Source: AC-43 sp963728855
Lineage (GTDB): Bacteria; Actinomycetota; Actinomycetes; Mycobacteriales; Micromonosporaceae
NCBI GenBank assembly: GCA_963728855.1
Contig: CAVSLN010000004.1
Span: forward strand, 1-64,000
Direction of reading: 5' to 3'
DNA: 64,000 bases
The notes beneath the pieces were generated by a model, which searched no databases, was not told the DNA's origin, and saw only the letters and a list, made by a program, of their open reading frames with translations. The position numbers and the translations under genes are program-made. Each line of letters begins with the position of its first letter. Position 1 is the first letter of the stretch. Below, one piece after another: positions 10,254 to 19,696 of the stretch.

Positions 10254-11696
10254 GTGCTGGCTCGGCTCCGCTCCGCCGTCCTCGCGCAACGGCGGGCGCT
10301 GTTCGTCTACGCGATCGCCGTCGTCGTGCTCGGCATCTTCGCGGGCAAGGACCTCTGGCGGCCGAGCAAGGACGACCACTTCGTGCATCTCGCCCAGGGC
10401 TGGCTCGAGGGCCGACTCGCGCTGCCCGAACGTCCGCCCGGCTACTGCGACGCGCGGGCGCGCACGCAGGGGCGCTGCAAGCAGCACACCTACGACGACT
10501 GGGCGTTGGTGACGACGCTGGAGCGCAAGGACGGCACCACCGTGCGCGGATTTCCCTGTCGCACACGCGCCTGCGAGGCGTCGCGCCGCACCGATCACAT
10601 CGAGACGCTGGTGGGTGCTCGGCGCCGGCTGGAGCGACATCGCCACGCGCGAGATCGCGGCGCGTCACGAGACCTGGTACGTCAGCTTCCCGCCGGGGCC
10701 GGCGGTGGTGATGCTGCCCGCGGTCGCGGTCTTCGGGCTGCAGACGCCCGACGTGCGATCACCGTGCTGCTCGCCGCGCTCATCCCGGTGGTGCTGCTAC
10801 GCCTGCTCGACCGCGAGCGCGGCACGCAGCACGGGACGCGAGCACCTGTGGATCGCGGCGGCGTGGACGCTCGGCAGCCCCGCGCTCGAGCTCGGTGCGC
10901 ACGGTCGGGTGTGGTTCACCGCGCAGATCATCGGCGCGCTCGCGCTGGTGCTCTACCTCGACGCCGGCTGGCGCGCGCGCCGTCCGTTGCGCGCGGGGAT
11001 CTGGCTCGCGCTGGCGGTGGCATGCCGGCCGATCGACCACCTGCCGGGCGTGATGGTGTTCCTGTGGTTCTGGTGGCAGGCCGGCCGCGACCGCGCGGCG
11101 CTGGTTCGCTTCGCGGTGCCGCTCGTGATCGCTGGCGCCGCGATCGCGTGGCTCAACTGGGTGCGCTTCGAGAGATCCCTTCGAGTTCGGCCATCGCTTC
11201 CTCGACATCCGCTGGCAGGCGCGCATGCAGCAGACCGGGCTGTTCGCGCTTGCCTACCTGCCGCGCAACCTCGAGTGCCTGCTCACGCTCGCACCGCAGT
11301 TGTCGAGCACGATGCCGCTCGCGCGCGTGCTCGATCCACGGCATGGCGCTGTGGCTGAGCACGCCGTGGGTGTTGCTCGCGCCGCTCGGCCGCGATCGCT
11401 TCGCCGGACGCGGCGTGCTCTGGCTCGCGGCGCTGCTGTCGGCGGCGCCGTCGCTGCTCTACCAGAACAGCGGGCAGCTGCAGTTCAGCTACCGCTTCGC
11501 CGCCGACTGGCTGCCGCTGGTGCTGGTCGCGATGGCGTTCGGCGGTGCTGCACGCCGCAAGGCGTTTCCGATCGCCGTCGTGCTCGCGATCGCGATCCAT
11601 GCCTGGGGCGCGTGGCAATACACGCGCGCACCGGGGCGGCTGTTCGTCGGCGATCCGCCGGGCTGGCCCTTCGAGCGCGAGCTCGAGCTGGAGTAG
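10254..11696 (+). CDS. polytopic membrane protein, glycosyltransferase GT-C-like (frameshifted)
   Basis: The product has about ten hydrophobic helices. The first is ALFVYAIAVVVLGIFAG near residue 15, followed by a long polar loop (SKDDHFVHLAQGWLEGRLALP) with an acidic DD pair. That layout resembles GT-C type mannosyl- or arabinosyltransferases, which use polyprenyl-phosphate sugars. Later helices include GIWLALAVACRPIDHLPGVM and GVLWLAALLSAAPSLLYQ. Frame changes near 10,610, 10,755, 10,830, 11,170 and 11,330 are needed. The final part is in one frame to TAG 11,694-11,696. The family assignment rests on topology and the first-loop acidic residues only, so it could be another polytopic enzyme. 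Confidence 0.55.
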   Translation: MLARLRSAVLAQRRALFVYAIAVVVLGIFAGKDLWRPSKDDHFVHLAQGWLEGRLALPERPPGYCDARARTQGRCKQHTYDDWALVTTLERKDGTTVRGFPCRTRACEASRRTDHIETLVGARRRLERHRHARDRGASRDLVRQLPAGAGGGDAARGRGLRAADARRAITVLLAALIPVVLLRLLDRERGTQHGTRAPVDRGGVDARQPRARARCARSGVVHRADHRRARAGALPRRRLARAPSVARGDLARAGGGMPADRPPAGRDGVPVVLVAGRPRPRGAGSLRGAARDRWRRDRVAQLGALREIPSSSAIASSTSAGRRACSRPGCSRLPTCRATSSACSRSHRSCRARCRSRACSIHGMALWLSTPWVLLAPLGRDRFAGRGVLWLAALLSAAPSLLYQNSGQLQFSYRFAADWLPLVLVAMAFGGAARRKAFPIAVVLAIAIHAWGAWQYTRAPGRLFVGDPPGWPFERELELE

Positions 11697-11697
11697 C

Positions 11698-12326
11698 TCA
11701 GCCCTCGCCGATCTCGACGCGGTAGCTGACCACCATCCGCGCGCCTTCCAGTGCGGGAATTCGTACTCGTAGAGCGACCGGCGAGCGCAGGCCCGCACCA
11801 CCGGATCCGCAAGGCTCGCCGACGGCTTCACCGACACCGCGCTGACCCTGCCGCTGGGCTCGAGCTCGAACTCGAAGTCGAGCTCGCCCGCGACGAACGG
11901 ATCGAGCTCGGGGTCGTAGCACGCCGCGAGATCGATGCACTCGAAGATGCGACCTTGCATCGCCATCAGCTCCTGGTGGAGCTGCACGTCCTGGGGCCGC
12001 GCGCCGCCGGCATCGTTGTTCGAACGACGTGTCCGGCCGCGCTTGAACTCCGGGATGTTCGAATCGTCGGCGATCTCTTGCTTGGGCGGGAGGTTGCCGT
12101 CGAGGAACGGACACGACGCGCCCTCTTCGATCTCGGTGCCGTTCGCCTGGCTGTGGTTACTGATCAGCGACGGTCCCTGCGATACGCACTCGCCGAGTGA
12201 GCAGTCCGGCGGCGGCGCACACGATCCATCGCGACACGGATCCGGCGTCTCACTCGCCGCGTCGCGCCGGCAAGCCACCAGCCCGAGCACCGCGATCGCG
12301 AGGGGGCGAACGACGCGGGGAATCAT
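11698..12326 (-). CDS. lipoprotein with AgmX/PglI-type C-terminal domain
   Basis: The ATG at 12,326 opens a signal peptide with lipobox LGLVAC. A Cys-rich segment (PDPCRDGSCAPPPDCSLGEC) follows, then a domain running from MQGRIFECIDLAACYD to VVSYRVEIGEG. In it the segment DFEFELEPSGRVSAVSV, the Val/Arg/Cys run of VVRACARRSLYEYEFP and the closing strand match the AgmX/PglI C-terminal (TonB-C-like) domain found in myxobacterial gliding and adventurous-motility proteins. One frame change near 11,750 is needed to reach the stop at 11,698. Its 3' end faces that of the membrane protein with one base between them. It probably acts in the periplasm or outer membrane as a structural partner. Confidence 0.65.
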
Positions 12327-12671
12327 GAAGCCACCCTATCACTGACGACTGTGGATGCCGCATGCCCGGCGAGTCGACCGCAACGTTTCGTGTCCGGCTC
12401 TGCGGCGTGCTCCGCCCATGTGCGTCGGATGTATGCAGCGGTCGCCCTCCGCGCCGGGGATCGTGACGTCGCCAATGTAGCGGGCCGCACCGAGTCGACC
12501 CGAATGCGCGCGTGCGGCGAGGCGCGCCGGTGTGGGTGCATCCACAGATCGCCGTCGGACGGTCGCATCCGTGATCGAGCCCACCGCACCGACGCGGCGG
12601 GGCCGCGGCGACGCGGGTTCGGGGCGCGCGCAGGGATCGCCCCCGTCGGCCTGCTAGCCTGCCCGCCCATC
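12327..12671. other. intergenic region between divergent genes
   Basis: No gene is supported in these 345 bases. They separate the divergently transcribed lipoprotein and oxidoreductase genes and should hold both promoters. The one visible element is TAGCCT (12,655-12,660), 11 bases before the oxidoreductase ATG. Confidence 0.5.
12655..12660 (+). promoter_or_regulatory. -10 box (TAGCCT) upstream of qor-like gene
   Basis: GCTAGCCT ends 11 bases before the ATG at 12,672, repeating the short-leader arrangement seen at 4490 and 10,240. Confidence 0.3.
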
Positions 12672-13650
12672 ATGTCCCGCGCCGTCGTCGTGCGCGCCCC
12701 CGGAGGTCCCGAAGCGCTCGCGCTCGAGGAGGTCGCGCTCGCCGACCCGGCGCCCGGCCAGGCGCGCGTGCGTCACGAGGCGATCGGCATCAACTTCATC
12801 GACACCTACCATCGCAGCGGCCTGTACCCGTTGCCGCTGCCGACCGGGATCGGCACGAAGCGGCGGGCGTCGTCGAAGCGATCGGTGACGGCGTCGCCGA
12901 TGTCGCGGTCGGCGATCGCGTCGCGTATGCCGGCGGCCGCCGGCGCCTACGCGGAGGCGCGCAACATCGCCGGCCGATCGCCTCGTCGCAGCTGCCCGAC
13001 GCGATCGACGTCCGAGACCGCCGCCGCGGCGTGATGCTCAAGGGCATGACCGTCGAGTACCTGATCCGTCGCACTTTCCGCGTCGAGCCCGGCATGACGG
13101 TGCTGTGTCATGCGGCCGCCGGCGGCGTCGGCCTCATCGCGTGCCAGTGGCTGTCCGCGCTCGGCGCGACCGTGATCGGCACGGTCGGCATCGGCCGAGA
13201 AGGCCGAGCTCGCCGCGCGCACGGCTGCGACGCACATGATCGTCTACACGACGCGAGGATTCGTCGCGCGCGTGCGCGAGCTCACCGGCGGCAAGGGCGT
13301 GCCGGTCGTCTACGACTCGGTCGGGCAGCGACACGTTCATGGGCGCCTCGACTGCCTGCGCCCGCGCGGCTTGCTCGTGGTCTTCGGCAACGCCAGCGGC
13401 AAGGCCGAGCCGTTCGACCCGGGCTGCTGTCGCAAAAGGGCTCGCTGTACCTGACGCGCCCGACCCTGTTCGCGTACACCGCCGAGCGCAGCGAGCTGCT
13501 CGCCAGCGCCGGCGGCGCTGTTCGACGTGATCGCCGCGCGGCAAGGTGCGCATCGAGGTGCGGCAGCGCTGGCAGCTGGCCGACGTCGCCGCGGCCCACC
13601 GCGCGCTCGAGAGTCGCGCGACGGTGGGCTCGTCGATCCTGCTGCCGTAG
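12672..13650 (+). CDS. NADPH:quinone oxidoreductase, zinc-free MDR family (frameshifted)
   Basis: The product aligns along its length with the QorA type of medium-chain reductases: an N-terminal GroES-like domain (PGGPEALALEEV, IGINFIDTYHRSGLYP), then a Rossmann domain with the AAAGGVGLIACQWLSALGA nucleotide loop and GGKGVPVVYDSVG, and the C-terminal WQLADVAAAHRALESR. These enzymes reduce quinones or enones with NADPH and lack catalytic zinc. Frame changes near 12,855, 12,930, 13,195, 13,325, 13,430 and 13,525 are needed. The ATG at 12,672 is the first in the frame that starts the conserved N-terminus. Confidence 0.85.
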
Positions 13651-13666
13651 CTCGGGTGCCGCGCGA

Positions 13667-14990
13667 TCAACCGCCGTCGCGGTCGCCGAACCAGTGCGGC
13701 GTGCCGATCGCGAGCGCAACGAAACCGATGGCGCCGACCAGGAAGAGGCCGGCGCCGAGCGTCGGATAGAGGATCGCCGCCCGAGACCAGGCCGACGATG
13801 CTGGCGGCGGCGGACGACGCTGGTGGCGGCGCCCTGGACCGCGCCCTGATCGGTCGGGCCGGCGACGTCGGCGAGGCGGGCCTGGAAGGTCGGCCACGAC
13901 AGGCCGTTGCCGATCGCGAACAGGACGGCGCCGATGAAAACCGCGGCGGTGTCGGGGATCGCGAAGGCGACGAAGGCGGCACACAGCGCCGCGATGCCGA
14001 TGGCGAAGATGCGCGCGGCGCGGTAGCCGGCGACCGGCGGAGCGAGCAGCGGGCCCTGGGCGACGATCATCGACGCCCGACAGCACCGCGAAGAACTGCT
14101 CCCATCGCGCCCGCGTCCCAGCCGAGCGCCGTGGCGGCATGCACGGGGAACGCGACGTAGAAGAAGTTGAAGGACAGGAAGAGCACGAAGGTGGCGACCA
14201 GCAGCGCGACCACGATCGGGCGCCGCCAGACGGCACGGGGCGCGCGCGTCGCGGCTGCGATCGCAGCGGCGATGCTGCTGCCCGAGCACCCGCGCGACCG
14301 CGGGCTGCGGCCGCGGGACCCTCCGGGCAACGGCCGGCGTGGCTCGCCAGGCCGAGGCACGAGCAGCGTCGCGACGCCGGAGATCGCCGCGGCGGCGGCG
14401 ACGGGCGCCCGCTGGCCCAGGCGGTCGCGCCGAGCAGGCCGGCGATCGCCGGACCGACCGCGAACGCGAGCGAAGCCGCCATGCCCATGCGGCCGAACGC
14501 GACGCGGCGAGCATCGGGCTCGCCCTGGGTGCGGTCCGCGACGTAGGCACTGGCGACGGAGATGTTGCCGCCGGTGAGGCCATCGATCGCGCGCGCCGCG
14601 AAGACCACCAGCAGCGGCAGGGTGATCGTCGCGCCGCCGAGGCTCGCGAGCGGGCGCATCGGCAGCGAGAACGCGAGCGAGGAACAGCAGCCACGCCGAC
14701 CATCGTGCCGGCCTGGCTGGCGAGCAGCACCGGCCGGCGACCGCTGCGATCGGACCAGCGACCGAGGATCGGCGCGCCGACGAGCTGGCACGCGGAGTAG
14801 GTGGCGCCGACGAGGCCGTAGGTCCATGCCGCGCCGCCGAAGTCGGTGACGACGAACACCAGGAACGGGATCGCGATCGAGTATCCGAGGGTGCCGATGA
14901 ATTGGATCGCGAGGATCGGCGCCAGCCAGCGCGGAGGGCTGGTCGGCGCCGTGCTGCTCGCGTCGGTGCTCGGCGCGTCAATCGGCTCCC
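13667..14990 (-). CDS. MFS drug-efflux-like transporter, start missing (frameshifted)
   Basis: The product has about twelve hydrophobic segments. It opens with ILAIQFIGTLGYSIAIPFLV, followed by the MFS motif A (GRWSDRSGRRPVLL) after helix 2, and ends FVALAIGTPHWFGDRDGG at 13,667. It resembles tetracycline/multidrug DHA1-type proton antiporters. At least five frame changes occur (near 14,685, 14,400, 14,285, 14,075 and 13,785). No ATG, GTG or TTG exists in frame between helix 1 and about 15,000, although a short polar leader (DAPSTDASSTAPTSPPR) is present. The 5' end therefore seems to have been lost at the boundary where the window switches genome type. Confidence 0.75.
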
Positions 14991-15060
14991 TGCCCCTAGC
15001 CGGAGATCCCGGCCGTGAAGCTCGGCTGCGCGGCGAAGCGGCGGACGTGGTGCTCCTCGT
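14985..15060. other. probable chimeric junction between two genomes
   Basis: Left of this interval are frameshift-ridden myxobacterial-type genes. Right of it are actinobacterial genes with intact frames. The MFS gene loses its start here, and the dsRBD gene loses the end of its third repeat here, both on the minus strand. No shared repeat is visible. An assembly or library chimera is the simplest reading. An actual insertion point is the alternative. Confidence 0.6.
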
Positions 15061-16403
15061 CGCGCCTTCGCCGCGTTCTTGCTCGTGTCCTCGGCGGTGC
15101 CGACGTAGCGGTCCGTGGCATGCACGCAGCTGGCGGTGCAGGTGAACACCGGCCGGTGGGCGGGGCCCGCCGCGTCCTGCGTGTAGGTCAAGTCGGCGAT
15201 GACGCCGATCTGGGCGCGTTCGTTGAGCAGGCCGACCGGATTGCCCCCGGGCGCGGGCCCTGCCGGCCCGCCGTCTGCTTCCACGGGCGGCGCGAGGTTC
15301 CTGACCAGGGCAAGCGCGGCTGACGCGCGGGCCGCTCGGATCCCGGCGGCGGCGACGGCGGGTTCGCCGACGACCGGCCCGTCCGGTGTCGTCACGTACG
15401 CGGTCGCGGTGCCTTCCCTCAGCTCCACATAGGCGGCCGGGGGCCAGGAGCGAGCCTGGGTGTGCATCGACAGGACCCCCGGCGCCTGCGACGGGGTGGC
15501 GAGAAGGGAATCCCAGGCTGTGGCGCGGTGGCAGGCCCATCCCTGCGCTCGGGCTTCGAACAGCAGCAGGTACAGCGAGCGGGGCGTCAGGCGTCCTGAT
15601 ATGAGCTGGTCGGCAAACTCGGGGTCCGGCTCCGGCTGGCCGACCGCGTAGTCGAGCCATGCCTCCAGCTCAGCGGGACTCATCGCTGGCGCGACCGGCA
15701 CCGACGCCGGGCCGTCGTCGGCGGACGCAGCCACCGCGAACCGCCGAGCAGACACCCGGGACGATCCCGATCCCGGCCCGGACACCCCTGCTGGCCCGGC
15801 CGCTACCGGGGCCGAGACCCCGACCAGCACGGCGAGCAACGACACCACCGCCCGTTGGCTCGCCCGTTTCTTGCTCGTGTCGAAGCAGGATTGTCCCTCG
15901 GCGGTCACGCCGTCGCGGTCGAGCGATGCCCGCGCGGTGAAGCCCTCCTCACCGGCCGATTCGATCACGCGCATCGGCGCCACGCCGAGGCGTTGGACCT
16001 CCAGATTGACGACCTCCACCGCGAGGTGGGGCTGCCGGGCAACGACAGCCATCGCCGCGCACCGAACGTCGCTCCACCCGCCGTCGTCACCGGCGGCGAA
16101 GAGCACCTGATGCAGGTCGCGCGACGCCGCGGCGCCCTCAGCGAGACGACGCCCGACCTCAGCGATCAACGCCGCATTGACCGTGCCGTCCTGGCAGGCA
16201 CACCTCAGCGCCGCGAAGAACTCCTCGGCGTCCAGAGCGGTGAAGTCCGTCGCGGGGTCGACGACCAGGGACCGAAGGGCCGACCGTGCGCGTTCCTTGT
16301 CGATCTCGGCGAGCCGCCTGCCCCGCGACGGCTGCGGCGGGGCGGGTAGGCGCCGGACGCGCGCCAGGTCGGCGGGCGAGGGAATGGGAGACTGATCTGG
16401 CAC
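14996..16403 (-). CDS. protein with three dsRNA-binding-like domains, 3' end disturbed
   Basis: The GTG at 16,403 follows AAGGAG directly. Three repeats resemble the double-stranded RNA-binding motif: residues 130-194 (VNLEVQRLG ... FTARASLDRDGVTAEGQ ... SKKRASQRAVVSLL), 312-370 (MHTQARSWPP ... AYVTTPDG ... AARASAALALV) and 388-447 (NPVGLLNERAQ ... GPAHRPVFTCTAS ... TSKNAAKAR). The first and third keep the S-K-x-x-A alpha-2 start that contacts RNA. The second has lost it. Helical spacers (DAEEFFAALRCACQ and ELEAWLDYAVGQ) precede repeats 1 and 2, so the protein is a duplicated spacer-dsRBD unit. No nuclease domain is present. After residue 448 (15,060) the frame runs into the junction. A one-base shift gives a short tail ending GISG and TAG at 14,996. 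Confidence 0.6.
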
Positions 16404-17287
16404 GCTCCTTGTCTACCGTCAGCCGCCCTTCGCGCCGCGACCGGCCCTCGGAACCCACATGTACCGCGCCAGAACCCGTCATACAAGCGGTAAGTCAGGC
16501 ATTCCCTCCATCTGGGTAATCCCCGCGATCAGCCCCGCGGCGGTGGGAGCACGTGCCTTCTACCAGCACGAACGTTATCCCGTCGTCGGTTACCGGCGTT
16601 CCCGTGTGATAGGGGGACCCGCTCCTACTCCACACCTGCACGCCTGCCCCGCGTCTCAGCGCTGACCTGCGGGCTCGTTGCGCCTGTGAAGCGCTCCAAC
16701 AGGCACGGAGAGCCAGCCGAAGGGGATTCGAACCTGCGCGCCGTACCGAGCCCACGCAACCGTGTCAACGGATTTAGCCACGGTCCATCCGGATCGGACT
16801 GGCTTGCGTTGGCAGCAAGGGCCAACCCGATCCGGAGGGCCACCGTGTTCGTGGCGATGCTTGGGAGTGTCTTGGAGATCTCGTGACCACTGGCCCGGAG
16901 CAATCAGTCCGCAGAGCCGGACCCAACTGTCCGCCTACCCGGACCTTCCCGTGTCCGCTCGCACGACGGGATCTCCGCGTCGGCTGCCGGGCTGACCCGG
17001 CGCAGGCAGGCGGCAGAAGCCAACTTCCCACGCACACTCACCCGAGTGGGGGCTATCGCCACCAGGTGTCAAGGCCGGCGAGGAAAGGACCGCCGATGTT
17101 GCCTGCCAGTTGGCAACCAACTCGCCCCATCTCGGTCAGATGTTCAAGGGAGTCGATGTCTATCTCGCCACATGAGACGATTGCGAGAAAATTCTTGACA
17201 GGCCACAATATGCGGTTAGAGATGCTGAAATCGGGCGCACGAAGATCGTTCGATCAAGGCTCTGAGCTGGGGCATCTGATTCTCGGT
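16404..17287. other. gene-poor interval before the left repeat
   Basis: No protein-coding gene can be supported in these 884 bases. A degenerate tRNA-like stretch lies at 16,711-16,804. The rest shows no conserved frame, and the interval ends at the tRNA-Arg fragment. Confidence 0.5.
16711..16804 (-). other. tRNA-like remnant
   Basis: On the minus strand the ends AGCCAG and CTGGCT can pair as an acceptor stem 94 bases apart. GGTTCGAATCCCC near the 3' end looks like a T-loop, but the T-stem does not pair well and no clean anticodon arm is seen. It may be a decayed tRNA or an old attachment site. Confidence 0.25.
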
Positions 17288-17528
17288 CTACGGATCAGAA
17301 GGTTAGGGGTTCGAGTCCCTTCGGGCGCGCAACATCAAATGGCGCCTGGCCTGCGGAAACGCGGGTCAGGCGCCTTTCAAGATTCGTCCATTGTGGACTC
17401 CAGGTGCTCCTGGGGTGCTCGTCTGTTTCGGAATTGTCTGTGCCGGGATTGCCGGCGGCGTGCTGGTGCGCGTCGATCAATCTGGATCTTGGCCGAGATC
17501 GCTGGGCGGTCGAAGCGGTTGACCTGCA
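17288..17528 (+). repeat. left 241-bp direct repeat with tRNA-Arg(ACG) 3' half (att-like)
   Basis: The segment starts with the anticodon loop CTACGGA and continues through the variable region and T-arm (GGTTCGAGTCCC) to the acceptor 3' strand CGGGCGCGCA of a tRNA-Arg(ACG). A colinear 241-bp copy without gaps lies at 57,150-57,390, 39,862 bases downstream. The 5' half of the tRNA is absent. Upstream here CATCTGA is separated from the loop by eight extra bases (TTCTCGGT). Integrases of actinobacterial elements commonly use tRNA 3' ends as attachment sites, so this is read as an att-derived boundary. Confidence 0.75.
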
Positions 17529-18293
17529 CGCTGCCGGCGTCCGATTCGTGTCCGCGGTGGGCTTGCTAAGGCCGGCGACGACCGGGCATCTTCCGCCGGC
17601 CCGCATCAGCTGGTCCGCGCTGGGGAACTCGTCTGGAGGCACAGCATGGATATGCCGTTGGCGGCCAGCGCCGTGTCGATCTCGTTGGGATCGGACGCGG
17701 CGACGCCGGCGTCGTCGAGGGGATCCGCATCACGGTCGGGTGGGGCCGCGCCGCTGGGCAACGCGCGTCACCGTACCGTTCGGGCCCCTGACGATCGTCA
17801 GAGCCGCCGCCGTCACCCTCCCGTATCCGCTCACCGGCTACCCCGTTCCGTGCACTTCGACGCCCCAATGTTGGCGCGGCCGGCTTCCTCAGCGTGGCTG
17901 TCTGTCCGCGGGTGGCAATCGCCTGGGGCTACCCGCCGACAGGGGCGCGGCCAGTCCACGAACCGCTCGTCGAGGGAGGTGCCCAGCTATGCCCCTGCGG
18001 CCTCGCCACGGCTACGCCGCAGACCTTCACCATGGCCTCCCGACCAGCGACACCAAACCGGCCAAGGAGTTCCCCGCCCGCCATGACGGACAGGTACGCA
18101 CCGCAATCCAGCCCAGATCCACCGGGTTCGAGCTGGCCGCGCTCTTGAGGGGCTTTACACCGCTGGTTCCTCACGTACACCTTCTCGTCTCGCTTGCCGA
18201 ACCCGCGCCATCCGGTAGTACTGACACGTCCCGGCGTTGTCGGAGCTGCTTGCCACCCTCCCCGGCGTCTCCCGGATCGGGCTGCTCCCAGCT
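17529..18293. other. unassigned interval inside the left repeat
   Basis: Long open frames exist on both strands, but none looks like a known protein and their composition is Arg/Pro/Ser-rich, as in antisense GC-rich DNA. The part nearest 18,290 may be the decayed continuation of the transposase-like remnant that follows. Confidence 0.4.
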
Positions 18294-18476
18294 TCACCGC
18301 CCCGCTGCGACAGGACGGCGGTGGAGGTCTTTCACCCCCACTCGGTTCGTAGCGCCTCGTGGCGCTCGGTGTCGGAGGGCGAGGATCTCCGCGTCCTTGG
18401 CCCGGTCGCTCATAGGCAGCAGGCGCAGCATCGCCAGCGCGTTGGTCACGCCGAGGTAGGCCAGTCGAAGTAGCAC
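18294..18476 (-). pseudogene. N-terminal remnant of an integrase-core (IS3-like) protein
   Basis: The peptide MLLRLAYLGVTNALAMLRLL, followed by PMSDRAKDAEILALRH, is the characteristic start of a family of actinobacterial integrase-core transposases. After that the frame is lost, and no DDE motifs are recoverable downstream to 17,929. No inverted repeats were found. Confidence 0.55.
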
Positions 18477-18843
18477 GGCGCAGCATCATCGCCCAGTCAC
18501 CGCCAGCGATCGGATGCGCTCTGATGGGTAGCCCAGGACAAGATCTCGCCACGATGATCAGACCGCCCGTGACCAGGGTGGACGATATTGTCGGCACCCG
18601 CAACGTTCTTGCTGCTCAGGGGCCGGAATCCGAACGCATGGGTCGCCGTGGCTGGGACCGGCGTACAGGAACAGGCGGCCCTCGGGGTGCAGTCCGGCTG
18701 ATCCACGGCCGCTGCCGGGCGCCCACCACCCGTTAGAAGCCGTCCCCATCCACCCCAGCGGTTGCGTCCTCGCCGCCGGGGTGTGCCGCATCGGCCAGGC
18801 GCAGAATGGTGATCCCCGGGGCACCGCCGTCTACTGTGCAGCC
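18477..18843. other. non-coding gap
   Basis: Nothing recognisable was found in 367 bases. The 3' part should contain the promoter of the 18,844 gene. Confidence 0.4.
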
Positions 18844-19521
18844 ATGAATTCGGTCGATGGCGAGCCGGACCCGGTCACCTTTCCGGCTGTGTGGTGCGGT
18901 ATGGGTCAGGAGCGCTGCGAGTACGACAGCGTGCCTCCGCTGGAGCCTGCCCGATTCACGGGACAGTTTGACTGGCTCGACGAACCGCGGCATCCCGACC
19001 CCGACGGGAAGGCTCCGGTCACGGACCTCGGCCGGGCGCTCGCAGAGGTGGACCTGGCCCTCCCGCAGGACTTCGTCACCTTCCACACCCACCAGCCGCT
19101 CCGACACCTCCTGCTGGATATGTCTAGTTGCTGGAGCGACCTGTCTTTGGCCTCGGAGCCCTTACTACCGAGCCCGGTGGAGCGGGATGCATGGCTCCTG
19201 CGGTTCCTCAGCGACCAGCAGGACTGCGTCACGTGGTATCTGTACCTACGTCCCGGGCAGACGTTCGTGGTGCACGCCTACGGCCTGGAGTTCGACGACA
19301 ACTATCCCTTCGTCGACGAGGAGGAGGAATTCCGCAAGATCTACTGGTGCGCGCCCTCATTCGAGCAGTTCGCCTACCGGTGTTGGATAGAGGACCGAAT
19401 CGCCGACCTCCTCTACCAAGGCCAGGAGCAGCTCATCACCGGCGAGCTGCAGGAGTATCTGGACTTCTATCGCAAGCGCCCAGTGGAGGAATGGCCAGCG
19501 GAGTGGATCAGTGTGCAGTAG
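18844..19521 (+). CDS. SUKH/SMI1-KNR4-like hypothetical protein
   Basis: An intact 225-residue acidic, soluble protein. The order LPQDFVTFHTHQPLRHLL, a central SDQQDCVTWYLYLRPGQ strand pair and the C-terminal WCAPSFEQFAYRCWIEDRI helix resemble SMI1/KNR4 (SUKH) proteins, many of which are immunity proteins against polymorphic toxins. No toxin gene adjoins it, so it may be an orphan immunity gene of the kind that accumulates in islands. The ATG at 18,844 is the only start giving this N-terminus. No strong ribosome binding site is visible. The family match is by pattern only. Confidence 0.5.
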   Translation: MNSVDGEPDPVTFPAVWCGMGQERCEYDSVPPLEPARFTGQFDWLDEPRHPDPDGKAPVTDLGRALAEVDLALPQDFVTFHTHQPLRHLLLDMSSCWSDLSLASEPLLPSPVERDAWLLRFLSDQQDCVTWYLYLRPGQTFVVHAYGLEFDDNYPFVDEEEEFRKIYWCAPSFEQFAYRCWIEDRIADLLYQGQEQLITGELQEYLDFYRKRPVEEWPAEWISVQ

Positions 19522-19696
19522 GTGACTTCTCCGTCGGTGGTCGATGTTGCGCGTCACTGATCTTGAGCTTGGCCCGGTAGTCCGGACACCTGGTGTGAGA
19601 TGGCCTCGCCCATCAGGAAGGATACCCCGGTGCCCGCACCACACCATTGCGAGCCGTACGCGAACAACCCGATAGAGGCCGACCACAGCCAGCTAA

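Noticed and set aside
13282..15660. A continuous 792-residue minus-strand frame spanning oxidoreductase, MFS and dsRBD genes.
   Set aside because: It links parts of three genes only because stops are rare. The conserved segments are spread over different frames.
17288..17340. A complete tRNA-Arg gene at either repeat.
   Set aside because: The D-arm and 5' acceptor strand are absent at both copies, and in the left copy the anticodon arm is interrupted.
17295..17642. Peptide ending ARPKGLEPLTF on the minus strand, sometimes annotated as a protein.
   Set aside because: It is the translation of the complementary tRNA T-arm and acceptor, a known annotation artefact. The same occurs at 57,157-57,363.
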